64,000 nt of DNA from Nonomuraea fuscirosea (GCF_003001935.1 NZ_PVNG01000016.1:186001-250000), one strand, 5' to 3'; positions 15,198 through 23,743 are shown, numbered from the stretch's first letter. Notes: a model not told the origin generated them from the sequence alone. Numbers and translations are program-made.

Positions 15198-17228
15198 ATG
15201 CACGGCTTACGGGTGTCCGCCGTCCTCACACTGATCGTCGGCGCCGCGTTCCTCGGCGCACAGCCGTCCGCCCCGGCCGTAGCCGGGCCGGCCGATCCCG
15301 AACCCGTCTCGCTGGTCACCATCTCCGTGCCCGACGCGGCCGCGATGGAACGGCTGGTGGAGTCCGGGGCCGATCTCACCGAACGCGTACGCCCGCAGCC
15401 GGACGGCAGCGTCCAGGTCGACGCGGTGCTCACCCCCACCCAGCTCGCCGCCCTGCCCCAGCTCGGCGCGAGCCTGGCCCCCGACGCGGCGCCCCGGGCG
15501 AGCACGACGGCCGGCGGCACGCGGGACCGGATCGTCATCGAGCGGGCGGTCTGGTACAAGTCGCGCGACGGGTACTTCCTGTCCGTCGAAGCCTCCAGCA
15601 GCGCCGCCCAGGCGGCCACGCTCACCGTCGCCTGGAAGGGCCGGCGCGGCACCAGCGGGCAGGCCGAGATGGTCGCGTACGTGGACGCCGGCGCCTACCT
15701 GGGCCACCAGCTCACCGCCCCCGTCCCGGCCGACGCCCAGCCGACCCGGATCACCGTCACCTCCGCCGGCGGCGGCAAGGCCGAGGCGCGGGTGGCCGAA
15801 TGGCCGGGCGGTGACCGGCCCGCCAAGACCGGCCCCGGCTACCAGAAGGACTTCGTCACCCAGTACATGACGCCCGCCCAGCTCAACGAGCGCATCAGGG
15901 CGCTGAACCGGCGCTACCCCAAGCTCACCGAGCTGATCGCGCTGCCGTACCGGACCAACGGCTACCGCCGCCACGCCCAGGCGCTGATCGGCACCGCGCC
16001 CGCCGCCGCCGTCGTGATCACCTCCACGGCCTACGGCTCCGAGGGCGGCAACGACCTGTCCGTCGAGCTTACCGATCCCGGCACGCCCGGCAGCCCGCTC
16101 CGCGTCAGCATCGACGGCAAGCTCGTCGCCGTCAGCCTGGCCACCGACGACTCCGGCGCGCCGGTCAGCACCGCCGCCCAGGTCGCCGCCGCGATCAACG
16201 CCACGCCGGGCCTGCCCGTCAGGGCCTCCGTCTACCGCACCGACCCGGGCGCCGGCGTCATGGCGCCCGCGCCGCCCGTCCAGCTCGACGACTTCCTCAG
16301 CGCCCCCGCCGACGTCTCCCGCGCGCCCGCGCAGGTGCTGGCCCTGCGCATCGGCAGCCGCCGCGACGGCTCGCGCACCGGCGTGCTGGCCTACGCCCAG
16401 GAGCACGCGCGCGAATGGGTGACGCCGCTGGTCACCATCGAGGCCGCCGAACGGCTGCTGCGCAACCACGACCGGGACAAGGCCACCCGGCGGCTGCTCG
16501 ACCGTACCGACATCTTCATCGTGCCGACCGTCAACCCCGACGGGGCGAACTACAGCTTCTACGACTTCAACGCCCAGCGGAAGAACATGACCAACCACTG
16601 CCCGGCGCAGCAGGCCGACCCGGCGGCGCGCAACACGTGGGGCGTGGACGTCAACCGCAACTACGCCGTCGGCTCGCTGTCCGACGGCTACTTCGGCGCG
16701 TCGGCGAGCTGCCAGTCCGGCACGTACGCCGGCCCGTCCGAGCACTCCGAGCCCGAGAGCCGCAACGTCATCTGGCTGGCGCAGCGCTACCGCAACATCA
16801 GGTTCGCGATGAACGTGCACAGCTACGGCGGCTACTTCATGTGGCCGCCCGGCGCCTACCGGCTCGACGGCCGGGTCACCCTGCCCAGGCCGACGCGCCA
16901 GGAGGAGGCGTACTTCCTGCGCTCGGCCCGCACCATCGAGCAGGCCATCGTCGCTGAGCGCGGCACCGTCATCTGGCCGCAGCAGACCGGCCCCGTCACG
17001 GACGTGCTGTACTCGGCGGCCGGGAACTCCGCCGACGAGCTGTGGTACGACTACGGCGTCTACGGGTGGGACTTCGAGGTCGGCGCCGACCTGTGGAACC
17101 CCTCGACCCGCCGGTGGGAGGGCGTTGGGTTCCAGCCGCCGTTCAGCGAGGGACACGCCGAGGCGATGGAGTTCGCCGCGGGCCTGATCTCCTTGATCGG
17201 CATCGCCGCCGACTACCGGGAGCCGTGA
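15198..17228 (+). CDS. Secreted M14 zinc carboxypeptidase with an inserted domain
   Basis: Extracellular metallopeptidase removing C-terminal residues from peptides. 676 residues from ATG 15198, chosen for GGAAGGGG just upstream and a clean signal peptide (cleavage near AVAG, about residue 30). Zinc ligands: HxxE in QEHAREW (about 402-405) and His in NVHSYGG (about 541); catalytic Glu in DFEVGAD (about 625). An unusual block (about 270-380) interrupts the region ahead of the catalytic motif: GGNDLSVELTDPGTPGSPL followed by a TAAQVAAAINA segment, which resembles modules seen in phage-tail or surface proteins. Its stop overlaps the next peptidase gene start. Confidence 0.88.
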   Translation: MHGLRVSAVLTLIVGAAFLGAQPSAPAVAGPADPEPVSLVTISVPDAAAMERLVESGADLTERVRPQPDGSVQVDAVLTPTQLAALPQLGASLAPDAAPRASTTAGGTRDRIVIERAVWYKSRDGYFLSVEASSSAAQAATLTVAWKGRRGTSGQAEMVAYVDAGAYLGHQLTAPVPADAQPTRITVTSAGGGKAEARVAEWPGGDRPAKTGPGYQKDFVTQYMTPAQLNERIRALNRRYPKLTELIALPYRTNGYRRHAQALIGTAPAAAVVITSTAYGSEGGNDLSVELTDPGTPGSPLRVSIDGKLVAVSLATDDSGAPVSTAAQVAAAINATPGLPVRASVYRTDPGAGVMAPAPPVQLDDFLSAPADVSRAPAQVLALRIGSRRDGSRTGVLAYAQEHAREWVTPLVTIEAAERLLRNHDRDKATRRLLDRTDIFIVPTVNPDGANYSFYDFNAQRKNMTNHCPAQQADPAARNTWGVDVNRNYAVGSLSDGYFGASASCQSGTYAGPSEHSEPESRNVIWLAQRYRNIRFAMNVHSYGGYFMWPPGAYRLDGRVTLPRPTRQEEAYFLRSARTIEQAIVAERGTVIWPQQTGPVTDVLYSAAGNSADELWYDYGVYGWDFEVGADLWNPSTRRWEGVGFQPPFSEGHAEAMEFAAGLISLIGIAADYREP

Positions 17229-19942
17229 TGGATCCGCGCCTCAGAGCACCTGCCGGCCTGCCCGCCGCACCGTCCGCCCGTCTGCCCGCCCGTCTGCCCG
17301 CCCGTCTGCTCGGCGCCGTCGTCGCAGTCGCGCTGATCGTCGTGCCGCAGGCCGGCGGCCTGCCCGCGCTGGCCGATCCGGCCGAGCCGGCGCCCCCGGC
17401 GGTGCGCGACTTCGGCAACGGCCCCGAGCGGAACGAGGTCGCCGCCGGCACGCCCGGCGAGGCCGCCGCCCTGCGCGGAGCCCCGGCCGGGGAGCGCCCG
17501 TACGGATGGTCGCACGACCGCGGCTACCCCAGGCGCACCCGGCTCCCGCTGCCGCCGGAGAACCCGGCCGACGCCTCGATCAAGCTGGGTCTGGTGCCGT
17601 ACCACGGCATCGCGCCCAAGCTGAACGACCTGCAGTGGCGCGGCGACCGGGTGAGCGCGGAGATCATCGGCAGCTCCGCCCAGGGCCGCGACCTCTACCT
17701 CGTCACCGTCACCGCGCCCGAGAGCGCCGCCCAGGCGCGCGAGCAGGCCCGCATCCGCGAGCGCATCGGAGACGATCCGGCCGCCGCCGCCCGGGACCGC
17801 AAGCTGGCCAGGACCTACAAGGCGCCGATCTTCGTCAACGGCAACATCCACGGCAACGAGTGGGAGGGCGCCGACGCCGCCCTGCGCACCATCGAGCAGC
17901 TCGCCACCAGCACCGACCCCGCCGTCACCGACCTGCTCAAACGCACCCGCCTGTACTTCAACGTCACCGCCAACCCCGACGGCCGGGTGAACAACGCCCG
18001 CCAGAACGGCGCCGAGTTCGACCTCAACCGCGACTTCGTCACCGCCTCGCAGCCCGAGGTCAGGGCGATGCGCCAGATCATGATCGACACCCAGCCGGTC
18101 GCCATGCTCGACCTGCACGGCTACGTCAACGGCACGCTCATCGAGCCCACCACGCCGCCGCACGGCGCCAACTACGAGTACGACCTGTTCATCACCAACG
18201 CCTACGCCAACGGCCTGGGCATGGAGGCCGCGATCAACGGCCTCGGCTACACCCCGGCGAAGGACGGCGTGGAGCCGGCGCAGATCCCGTTCCGCGACTC
18301 CGCCGAGGGCTGGGACGACTGGCCGCCGATCTTCACCCCGCAGTACGCCCCCTTCCACGGCGCGGTCGCCGCGCACACCGTGGAGATCCCGCTGCGGGTC
18401 AACGGCTCCGCCTACGACCAGACCCCGGCCGAGGAGCTGCGCCGCCGCTCGGCGGTCAACACCGACGTGGCCGCCGCCGCGATCCGCGCGACGTACGGCT
18501 TCGTCCGGTCCCGTCACGACCGGCTGATCGCCGACCAGATCGAGGTCTTCAGGCGTGGCGCGGCCGGCGAGCCGTCGAAGCCCGTGCCGCTCGGCATCGT
18601 GCCCGGCTTCGGGCCCGAGGACGTCTACACCACCACCTTCCCCCGCGCGTACGTCATCCCCGCGGGCTCCGGGCAGCGCTCGGCCACGGCCGCCGCCCGC
18701 CTGGTGGACCACCTGATCGCGAACGACGTCCGGGTCGAGCGGGCGCGGAGCTCCTTCCGCTCGGGCGGCAGGACGTACCCGGCCGGGTCGTACGTGGTCG
18801 ACATGCGCCAGCCCAAGCGCGGTCTGGCCAACGTGATGCTGGAGCCCGGCGCGGACATCTCCCCTCGGGTCGATGCCATGTATGACATCTCGGGCTGGAG
18901 TCATGCCCTGCTCTGGGGCGCCACCGTGGAGCCGGTCTCGTCGCTGCGCGCGGACACCGTCTCCGTCAAGGCGGCCGCGCCGACCGGCTCGGTCCCGCGC
19001 GCGCCGGGGCCGCTGGCGCTCAGGGTCGGGGACGCCAAGGAGGTCAGGGCGCTCAACGACCTGCTGGCCCAGGGGGTCGCGGTGACGTGGAACGGCGGCG
19101 CGGCGATCATCCCGGCCTCGGCCAGGAACGCCGCCAGGACCGTCGCCGAACGCCACGGCGTCGCGTTCACCCCGGCGGGCGGTCACGCGGGCGCTCACGG
19201 GAGCTCCCCGGGAGGCGCTCAGTCGGGCACATCGTCAGGTGCTTCGGCGGGCACTCCGGCGGGTGCTGCCGCCGGCACCCCGCTCGGACAGGTGCGCGTC
19301 GCCGCCGCGGCCTCGGCGGACGAGCTGTTCACGCTGCGCGAGCTGGGCTTCCCCGTCACGCCCGTCTCCACCGCCGTGCTCAACGCCGGCTTCGACTGGA
19401 GCGGCACCGACGTCCTGTACGTCTCCAGCGGCCTCAGCCACGCCGCGCTCAACCCGGCGGCCAGGACGGCGCTGGAGGCGTTCCTGGCCGGCGGCGGCGT
19501 GATCACCCGAGGTCAGACGGGCGCCCGCTTCAACACCGACGCGGGCCTGCTCACCGCCACCACGGTGCCCGGCCGCGGCGACGCCAACGGCGTGGTCCGC
19601 ACCGTCGCCTCCGGCGGGCCCGTGGGCGGCGGATCGCCCGCGCACTCGTTCGTGTACTCGCCGCTCTGGTTCACCGGTCTCGGGCCCGAGGTCACGGTCG
19701 AGCAGTCGTACGCGGCCGACGGCCCCCTCGTGTCCGGCCACTGGCGGCCCGACGGGCAGGGGGCGGGCGGCCCGGACGCGGCCAGGGGCCAGGCGGCCGT
19801 GGTCAGCGGGCGGGACGAGCGGGGTGCGGCCGTGGTGCTCTTCGGCACCGAGCCGATGTTCCGCAACCATCCCAAGGGCCTGTTCGCGCAGGTGGCCAGG
19901 GCGGTGTACTGGTCGAGCTCGGTCACGGTCACCACCCCTTGA
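17228..19942 (+). CDS. Large secreted M14-like metallopeptidase
   Basis: 904 residues, translated from the ATG inside TGATG, coupled to the carboxypeptidase upstream. The signal peptide contains a small PARL repeat, then about 140 residues, then the M14 core: HxxE in NIHGNEWEGAD (about 207-210), NPDGRVNNAR, FDLNRDF, a second His in LDLHGYVNG (about 296), and Glu in HTVEIPLRV (about 385). The C-terminal half has a Gly/Ser/Ala linker (about 655-690) and a glutamine-amidotransferase-like fold hint (GGGVITRGQTG). Overlap with an M14 neighbour suggests joint extracellular peptide degradation. Substrate unknown. Confidence 0.85.
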   Translation: MDPRLRAPAGLPAAPSARLPARLPARLLGAVVAVALIVVPQAGGLPALADPAEPAPPAVRDFGNGPERNEVAAGTPGEAAALRGAPAGERPYGWSHDRGYPRRTRLPLPPENPADASIKLGLVPYHGIAPKLNDLQWRGDRVSAEIIGSSAQGRDLYLVTVTAPESAAQAREQARIRERIGDDPAAAARDRKLARTYKAPIFVNGNIHGNEWEGADAALRTIEQLATSTDPAVTDLLKRTRLYFNVTANPDGRVNNARQNGAEFDLNRDFVTASQPEVRAMRQIMIDTQPVAMLDLHGYVNGTLIEPTTPPHGANYEYDLFITNAYANGLGMEAAINGLGYTPAKDGVEPAQIPFRDSAEGWDDWPPIFTPQYAPFHGAVAAHTVEIPLRVNGSAYDQTPAEELRRRSAVNTDVAAAAIRATYGFVRSRHDRLIADQIEVFRRGAAGEPSKPVPLGIVPGFGPEDVYTTTFPRAYVIPAGSGQRSATAAARLVDHLIANDVRVERARSSFRSGGRTYPAGSYVVDMRQPKRGLANVMLEPGADISPRVDAMYDISGWSHALLWGATVEPVSSLRADTVSVKAAAPTGSVPRAPGPLALRVGDAKEVRALNDLLAQGVAVTWNGGAAIIPASARNAARTVAERHGVAFTPAGGHAGAHGSSPGGAQSGTSSGASAGTPAGAAAGTPLGQVRVAAAASADELFTLRELGFPVTPVSTAVLNAGFDWSGTDVLYVSSGLSHAALNPAARTALEAFLAGGGVITRGQTGARFNTDAGLLTATTVPGRGDANGVVRTVASGGPVGGGSPAHSFVYSPLWFTGLGPEVTVEQSYAADGPLVSGHWRPDGQGAGGPDAARGQAAVVSGRDERGAAVVLFGTEPMFRNHPKGLFAQVARAVYWSSSVTVTTP

Positions 19943-19965
19943 CCAGGCCCATGATCAGACTGTGC

Positions 19966-20010
19966 TAGATTCACACCTTCCGGCCGGATTTGATCCCGGC
20001 CGGAAGGTGT
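19966..20010 (+). promoter_or_regulatory. Extended -10 box and perfect 15-bp hairpin burying a ribosome-binding site
   Basis: TGC-TAGATT (extended -10, 19966-19971) is followed by arms 19973-19987 and 19996-20010, a perfect 15-bp stem with the loop ATTTGATC. The right arm contains GGAAGG, the ribosome-binding site of the GNAT gene starting at 20015. The hairpin would therefore block initiation unless opened. With no T-run after it, a terminator for the peptidase gene is possible but less likely. Confidence 0.6.
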
Positions 20011-20014
20011 TCGT

Positions 20015-20512
20015 ATGACCTCTACACCAGCATCGGTGCGGCCCATGAGCGCCGCCGACCGTCCCGTGGCCGAACGACTGTGGCTCATGTTCCGCCACGA
20101 CATGGCCGACTACCAGGGCGGACTGCCCAGCCGCGACGCCACGTACCACAGCGACCGGCTGAACGCGGCGCTCGCCGGCGATGATTGGGCCGCCTACCTG
20201 TTCACCAGCGGCGACCATCCCGTGGGCTTCGCGTTCGTCCGCGCGCTGTCCGGCCCGGCGCGCGTGCTGAACAGCTTCTTCGTGGTACGCGGCGCCCGCC
20301 GCTCCGGGATCGGGATGGCGGCCGTACGGGACGTGATCTCCCGTCATCCCGGCCCCTGGGAGATCGCCTTCCAGGACGCCAACACGACGGCCGTCTCGTT
20401 CTGGCGCCGCGTGGCCACCGAGCTCGCCGGCCAGGCGTGGACCGAGGAACGCCGGCCCGTACCGCACCGGCCCGGCGTCCCCCCGGACGTGTGGATCTCC
20501 TTCACCGCCTGA
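20015..20512 (+). CDS. GNAT-family N-acetyltransferase
   Basis: 165-residue acetyl-CoA-dependent transferase. The acetyl-CoA loop is recognisable as VVRGARRSGIGMAAVRDVI (about 90-108), and the closing DANTTAVSFWRRVA is the usual beta-5/alpha-4 segment. ATG 20015 follows GGAAGG at 8-nt spacing, but that site is inside a hairpin stem. The substrate is not predictable. Confidence 0.85.
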   Translation: MTSTPASVRPMSAADRPVAERLWLMFRHDMADYQGGLPSRDATYHSDRLNAALAGDDWAAYLFTSGDHPVGFAFVRALSGPARVLNSFFVVRGARRSGIGMAAVRDVISRHPGPWEIAFQDANTTAVSFWRRVATELAGQAWTEERRPVPHRPGVPPDVWISFTA

Positions 20513-20538
20513 CACCTGGCCGGGCCGCACCCCCGTCA

Positions 20539-20567
20539 GGCCGCCGGCGTCCAAGGCGCGGGCGGCC
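20539..20567. terminator. GC hairpin between convergent genes
   Basis: GGCCGCC (20539-20545) pairs with GGCGGCC (20561-20567) across a 15-nt loop, between the convergent GNAT and EF-G-like genes. It has no T-run on either strand, so it is weak evidence of a shared terminator. Confidence 0.25.
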
Positions 20568-20599
20568 CGACTCCGGGCGGCGTCAGCCCGCTCGGCCGG

Positions 20600-22669
20600 T
20601 CAGGCGGGTGCGTAACCGGCCGGGCGGGTGGTGAACGTGCCGCGGCCCTGGGTACGGCCGCGCAGCCGGGTGGCGTACCCGAACATCTCGGCCAGCGGCA
20701 CCACCGCGGTGATCACCACCGTGCCGCCACGGGCCGTCGAGCCCGAGATGCGGCCGCGGCGAGCCGGCAGGTCACCCAGCACGCCGCCCGCCATGTCGTC
20801 GGGAACGGTCACCGTCACCTCCACCACCGGTTCCAGCAGCACCATCGCGCACGAGCGCAGCGCCTCGCGCAACGCGAGGCGCCCCGCCGTGCGGAACGCC
20901 ATCTCCGAGGAGTCCTTCACGTGCGTGGCCCCGTCGGTCAGCGTGACCCGCAGGCCGGTCACCGGATGACCGCCCAGCGGGCCGTCCGCCAGCGCGTCCC
21001 GGCAGCCGGCCTCCACCGCGCGCACGTACTCGCGCGGCACCCGCCCGCCGGTCACCGCCGAGGCGAACGCGAAGCCCTCCGCCAGCGGTTCGACGTCGAT
21101 CACCACGTGCGCGAACTGCCCGGCGCCGCCGTCCTGCTTGACGTGCCGGTACAGCAGCCCGGACACGCCGCGCCCGACCGTCTCCCGGTACGACACCTGC
21201 GGCCGGCCGACGGAGACCTCCAGCCGGTGGTCGCGGTGCAGCTTCTCCGCCGCCACCTCCAGATGCAGCTCGCCCATCCCGGACAGAACGGTCTGCCCCG
21301 TCTCGGCGTCGGTCCGCACGGCCAGCGACGGATCCTCCTCCGCCAGCCGCGCCAGCGCCGCCGCGAGCCGGTCGGCGTCGGTGCTCCTGCGCGCCTCGAC
21401 CGCCACGGACACCACCGGCTCGGTCGCGCCCGGCGGCTCCAGCAGCAGCGGCGAACCCGGCGCGCACAGGGTCGTCCCGGTGCGGGCCGCCTTCGGCCCG
21501 ACCAGCGCGACGATGTCGCCGGCCGCCGCCTGCTCCGTCTCGGCGTGCCGGTCGGCCTGCACGCGCAGGATCCGGCTGATCCGCTCCGTCCGGCCCGTGC
21601 CGGCGTCCAGCACCGTGTCCCCCTTCCGTACCGTGCCCGCGTACAGGCGCACGTAGGTGAGCCGCCCGGTCGCGGTCGAGCTGACCTTGAACACCAGCGC
21701 GGCCAGGGGCGCGTCCGGGTCGGCGGCCCGTTCCCCGCCGTCCTGCCCGCGCACGGGAGGCACGTCGAGCGGCGAGGGCAGATACCGGACGACCGCGTCC
21801 AGCAGCGGCTCGATCCCCCGGTCGCGGTACGCCGCACCGCACAGCACGACCAGCCCGGCACCACTGCCGGTCAGGTCACGCAACGCGGCGGCCAGCGTCG
21901 CCTCGGAGATCGCCGGCCCTGGGGCCGGGGATGCCGGATCCGCGGGCCACGAATCCGGCATTCCCGCATCCGCCGGGGCCGCGCAGAACTCCTCCAGGGC
22001 GGCCGGATGCAGTTCGGCGACCGCCTCCTCCAGCAGGCGGCGCCGCCGCAGGGCCTCCTGGCGCAGGTCGGCCGGCACCGGGCCGGTGTGGCAGACGCCG
22101 TCGTTCCAGACCAGGGCCCGCAGGGTGAGCAGGTCCACGACGCCGGTGAAGCCGTCCTCGCGCCCGATCGGCAGCTGGACCACCAGCGGCGCGGGATGCA
22201 GCCGCCGCCGGATCGACTCGACGGCCGCGTCGAGGTCGGCTCCGGCCCGGTCCAGCTTGTTGACGAACGCGACGCGCGGCACGCCGTGCCGGTCGGCCCG
22301 TCGCCAGACGGACTCGCTCTGCGGCTCGACCCCGGCGACGCCGTCGAACACCGCGATCGCGCCGTCGAGCACCCGCAGCGAGCGCTCCACCTCGTCGGAG
22401 AAGTCGACGTGGCCGGGGGTGTCGATCAGGTTGATCCGGTGCCCGTCCCAGTCGCAGCTCACCGCGGCGGCGAAGATCGTGATGCCGCGGTCGCGCTCCT
22501 GGGAGTCGAAGTCGGTGACGGTCGTGCCGTCGTGCACCTCGCCGCGCTTGTAGGTGGCGCCGGTGAGGTAGAGCATCCGTTCGGTGACGGTGGTCTTGCC
22601 GGCGTCCACGTGGGCGAGAATGCCGATGTTGCGGACGGTGGTCAGGGAGTTGAGCAGGTGAGCACGCAC
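20600..22669 (-). CDS. Elongation factor G paralogue (EF-G2-like GTPase)
   Basis: Ribosome-dependent translocation or recycling GTPase, 689 residues, the length of EF-G. G motifs: AHVDAGKTT (about 19-27), DTPGHVDF, VNKLDRAG, and GAAYRDRGIEPLLDAV. Domain II-V features follow (VSYRETVGRGVSG; AMVLLEPVVEVTVTVP; RRGRISG). The switch I stretch GTTVTDFDSQERDRGITI resembles the EF-G2/mitochondrial recycling type more than housekeeping EF-G, and the gene is not next to rpsG/tufA. A tetracycline-type ribosome-protection role cannot be excluded. GTG start with GGAAGGGG upstream; a putative leader peptide precedes it. Confidence 0.85.
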   Translation of the reverse strand: MRAHLLNSLTTVRNIGILAHVDAGKTTVTERMLYLTGATYKRGEVHDGTTVTDFDSQERDRGITIFAAAVSCDWDGHRINLIDTPGHVDFSDEVERSLRVLDGAIAVFDGVAGVEPQSESVWRRADRHGVPRVAFVNKLDRAGADLDAAVESIRRRLHPAPLVVQLPIGREDGFTGVVDLLTLRALVWNDGVCHTGPVPADLRQEALRRRRLLEEAVAELHPAALEEFCAAPADAGMPDSWPADPASPAPGPAISEATLAAALRDLTGSGAGLVVLCGAAYRDRGIEPLLDAVVRYLPSPLDVPPVRGQDGGERAADPDAPLAALVFKVSSTATGRLTYVRLYAGTVRKGDTVLDAGTGRTERISRILRVQADRHAETEQAAAGDIVALVGPKAARTGTTLCAPGSPLLLEPPGATEPVVSVAVEARRSTDADRLAAALARLAEEDPSLAVRTDAETGQTVLSGMGELHLEVAAEKLHRDHRLEVSVGRPQVSYRETVGRGVSGLLYRHVKQDGGAGQFAHVVIDVEPLAEGFAFASAVTGGRVPREYVRAVEAGCRDALADGPLGGHPVTGLRVTLTDGATHVKDSSEMAFRTAGRLALREALRSCAMVLLEPVVEVTVTVPDDMAGGVLGDLPARRGRISGSTARGGTVVITAVVPLAEMFGYATRLRGRTQGRGTFTTRPAGYAPA

Positions 22670-22736
22670 GGCCCTTGCCCCTTCCGGGACGTTGTCGTTC
22701 GAGGACGGCGCGATTACCCCGGCGAAGGGGAATCCG

Positions 22737-22844
22737 TCAGGGCAGCATCCAGCGGCGGCCGCGCAGCCGGCGCCGGGAGGGCGAAGACACCAGGATCACC
22801 TCGTAACGCGACGGGGGGACGACGGCGGCGGTGTGGTCACGCAT
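22737..22844 (-). CDS. Putative 35-residue leader peptide upstream of the EF-G paralogue
   Basis: A short frame with a good ribosome-binding site (AAGGGAG, 8 nt before ATG), starting about 35 nt after a plausible promoter and ending 67 nt before the EF-G-like gene. The peptide has a hydrophobic middle (YEVILVSS) and a strongly basic tail, RRRLRGRRWMLP. Basic or Trp-containing leader tails are typical of ribosome-stalling peptides that sense translation stress, which would suit an EF-G paralogue. A C4 stem (22717-22730 region) lies between leader stop and gene start. Function is inferred. Confidence 0.5.
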   Translation of the reverse strand: MRDHTAAVVPPSRYEVILVSSPSRRRLRGRRWMLP

Positions 22845-22885
22845 GGCCGGCTCCCTTCCTCGTCCCGTGATGGCGTCGATCAAGG

Positions 22886-22924
22886 AGTGTAGCGACGGCG
22901 TACGGCGGAGGAAATCGAATTTCC
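22886..22924 (-). promoter_or_regulatory. Promoter of the leader/EF-G transcript, with AT-rich palindrome
   Basis: -10 TACACT (22886-22891), 17-bp spacer, -35 TTTCCT (22909-22914). The -35 sits in the inverted repeat GGAAAT, CGA, ATTTCC (22910-22924), an AT-rich island in GC-rich DNA. AT-rich DNA at the -35 is a known trait of WhiB7-controlled antibiotic-stress promoters; that link is speculative here. Confidence 0.4.
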
Positions 22925-23110
22925 CCGCTCAAAGTGCGGCTTTGGGTGCCTATCTGGTCACGTAACGTCACGATGGGTGGTGCGGCCCCTGTAGGGGGAT
23001 TTGTCAGGAAATGTCCGAGACCCGTGTGCGCGCGGGCATCCGGGCCACCACCGCCCCGGGGCGCGGGGAGAAGGTGTTTGATGCCGTCGGCAGAATGGTA
23101 GAGGCGTATT

Positions 23111-23194
23111 TAGCAGGGGATATGGAGATCGCCCCGCTATCGGGAGCCTTCAGAGAAGGCGTGATAGGCGGTCTCCGCGGTTACTGAGACCGCC
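23111..23194 (+). ncRNA. Multi-stem structured 5' leader
   Basis: Three adjacent stems precede a small secreted-protein gene. Stem 1 pairs TAGCaGGGG with CCCCGCTA (about 23111-23139). Stem 2 is GCCTT/AAGGC (23146-23150, 23156-23160), extendable by CTATC/GATAG. Stem 3 is a perfect 9-bp GGCGGTCTC/GAGACCGCC (23167-23175, 23186-23194). GCTAT can join either stem 1 or the extended stem 2, so the two are alternatives. The SD GGGGGAA follows stem 3. No known riboswitch class matched by eye. The rest of the 366-bp gap (22845-23210) shows no gene. Confidence 0.4.
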
Positions 23195-23210
23195 GGATCG
23201 GGGGAACCCA

Positions 23211-23480
23211 ATGCGCAAGACCCTCACCGGGCTGGGCCTGGCGTTCTTCTTGACGCTAGCTCCGGCTGCTGTCGCGACGGCCGACTCGCCGGTCGCGCCC
23301 GTCGCGCAGAGCCAGGTGACACCCGCACCACAGGACGACAGGAGAGACGAAGGCGGCGGCAACGCCGGCCTGTGGGGCCTGCTGGGCCTGCTGGGTCTGC
23401 TCGGCTTCGCCGGTATGCGCAAGCAGCGCAACCACGTAGGCAGCGCCGAGCACATGGGGCACCGCACCCAGCGCCCGTGA
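23211..23480 (+). CDS. Small secreted WGxxGxxG-type protein
   Basis: 89 residues: signal peptide with Ala-rich cleavage site (about 1-24), an acidic/Pro-rich middle, then GLWGLLGLLGLLGFAGMRKQ, matching the WGxxGxxG tail-type hydrophobic segment followed by basic residues. Such tails act as membrane anchors or sorting signals; the function of the family is unknown. ATG 23211 has GGGGGAA 4 nt upstream and a structured leader before it. No dedicated sorting protease gene is visible nearby. Confidence 0.75.
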   Translation: MRKTLTGLGLAFFLTLAPAAVATADSPVAPVAQSQVTPAPQDDRRDEGGGNAGLWGLLGLLGLLGFAGMRKQRNHVGSAEHMGHRTQRP

Positions 23481-23572
23481 CAAGGCCAGACCTCGGCCCC
23501 CGGCCGGGGTGACCTCCGATGTGACACGGCCGGCGCCGACCGGCCGTGCCACTCGGCGGAGGAATCGTCGTC

Positions 23573-23740
23573 CGTCCGGAACCGGCCTTGACCGGCGGGT
23601 ACGTGACGCTCTGGCCGTCCGGAACCGGCCGTGACCGACGGGCACGTGACGCTCCGGTCGTCCGGAACCGGCCGTGACCGGCGGGTCCGTGAGGCTCCGG
23701 CCGTCCGGAACCGGCCGTGCCGGGTCCGTGAGGCTCCGGC
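23573..23740. repeat. 43-bp tandem repeat downstream of the FAD enzyme gene
   Basis: Units 23573-23615, 23616-23658, 23659-23701 (43 bp each) and 23702-23740 (39 bp, shortened by a 4-bp loss), ending 3 bp before the stop codon of the convergent FAD gene, with a partial fifth unit at its end. Each unit starts CGTCCGGAACCGGCC. No unique spacers and no cas genes, so it is not a CRISPR array. Confidence 0.9.
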
Positions 23741-23743
23741 CGT

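Noticed and set aside
20600..22669. Tetracycline-resistance TetM/OtrA protein
   Set aside because: Length and overall motifs fit EF-G better; the switch I segment is EF-G2-like. Ribosome protection is left as an alternative only.
23111..23210. c-di-AMP (ydaO) riboswitch before the small secreted protein
   Set aside because: GGGGGAACCCA looked suggestive, but it is at the wrong end, next to the start codon, and the rest of the ydaO core is not present.
23573..23740. 43-bp repeats as a CRISPR array
   Set aside because: Units are directly adjacent with no unique spacers and there are no cas genes; it is a minisatellite.
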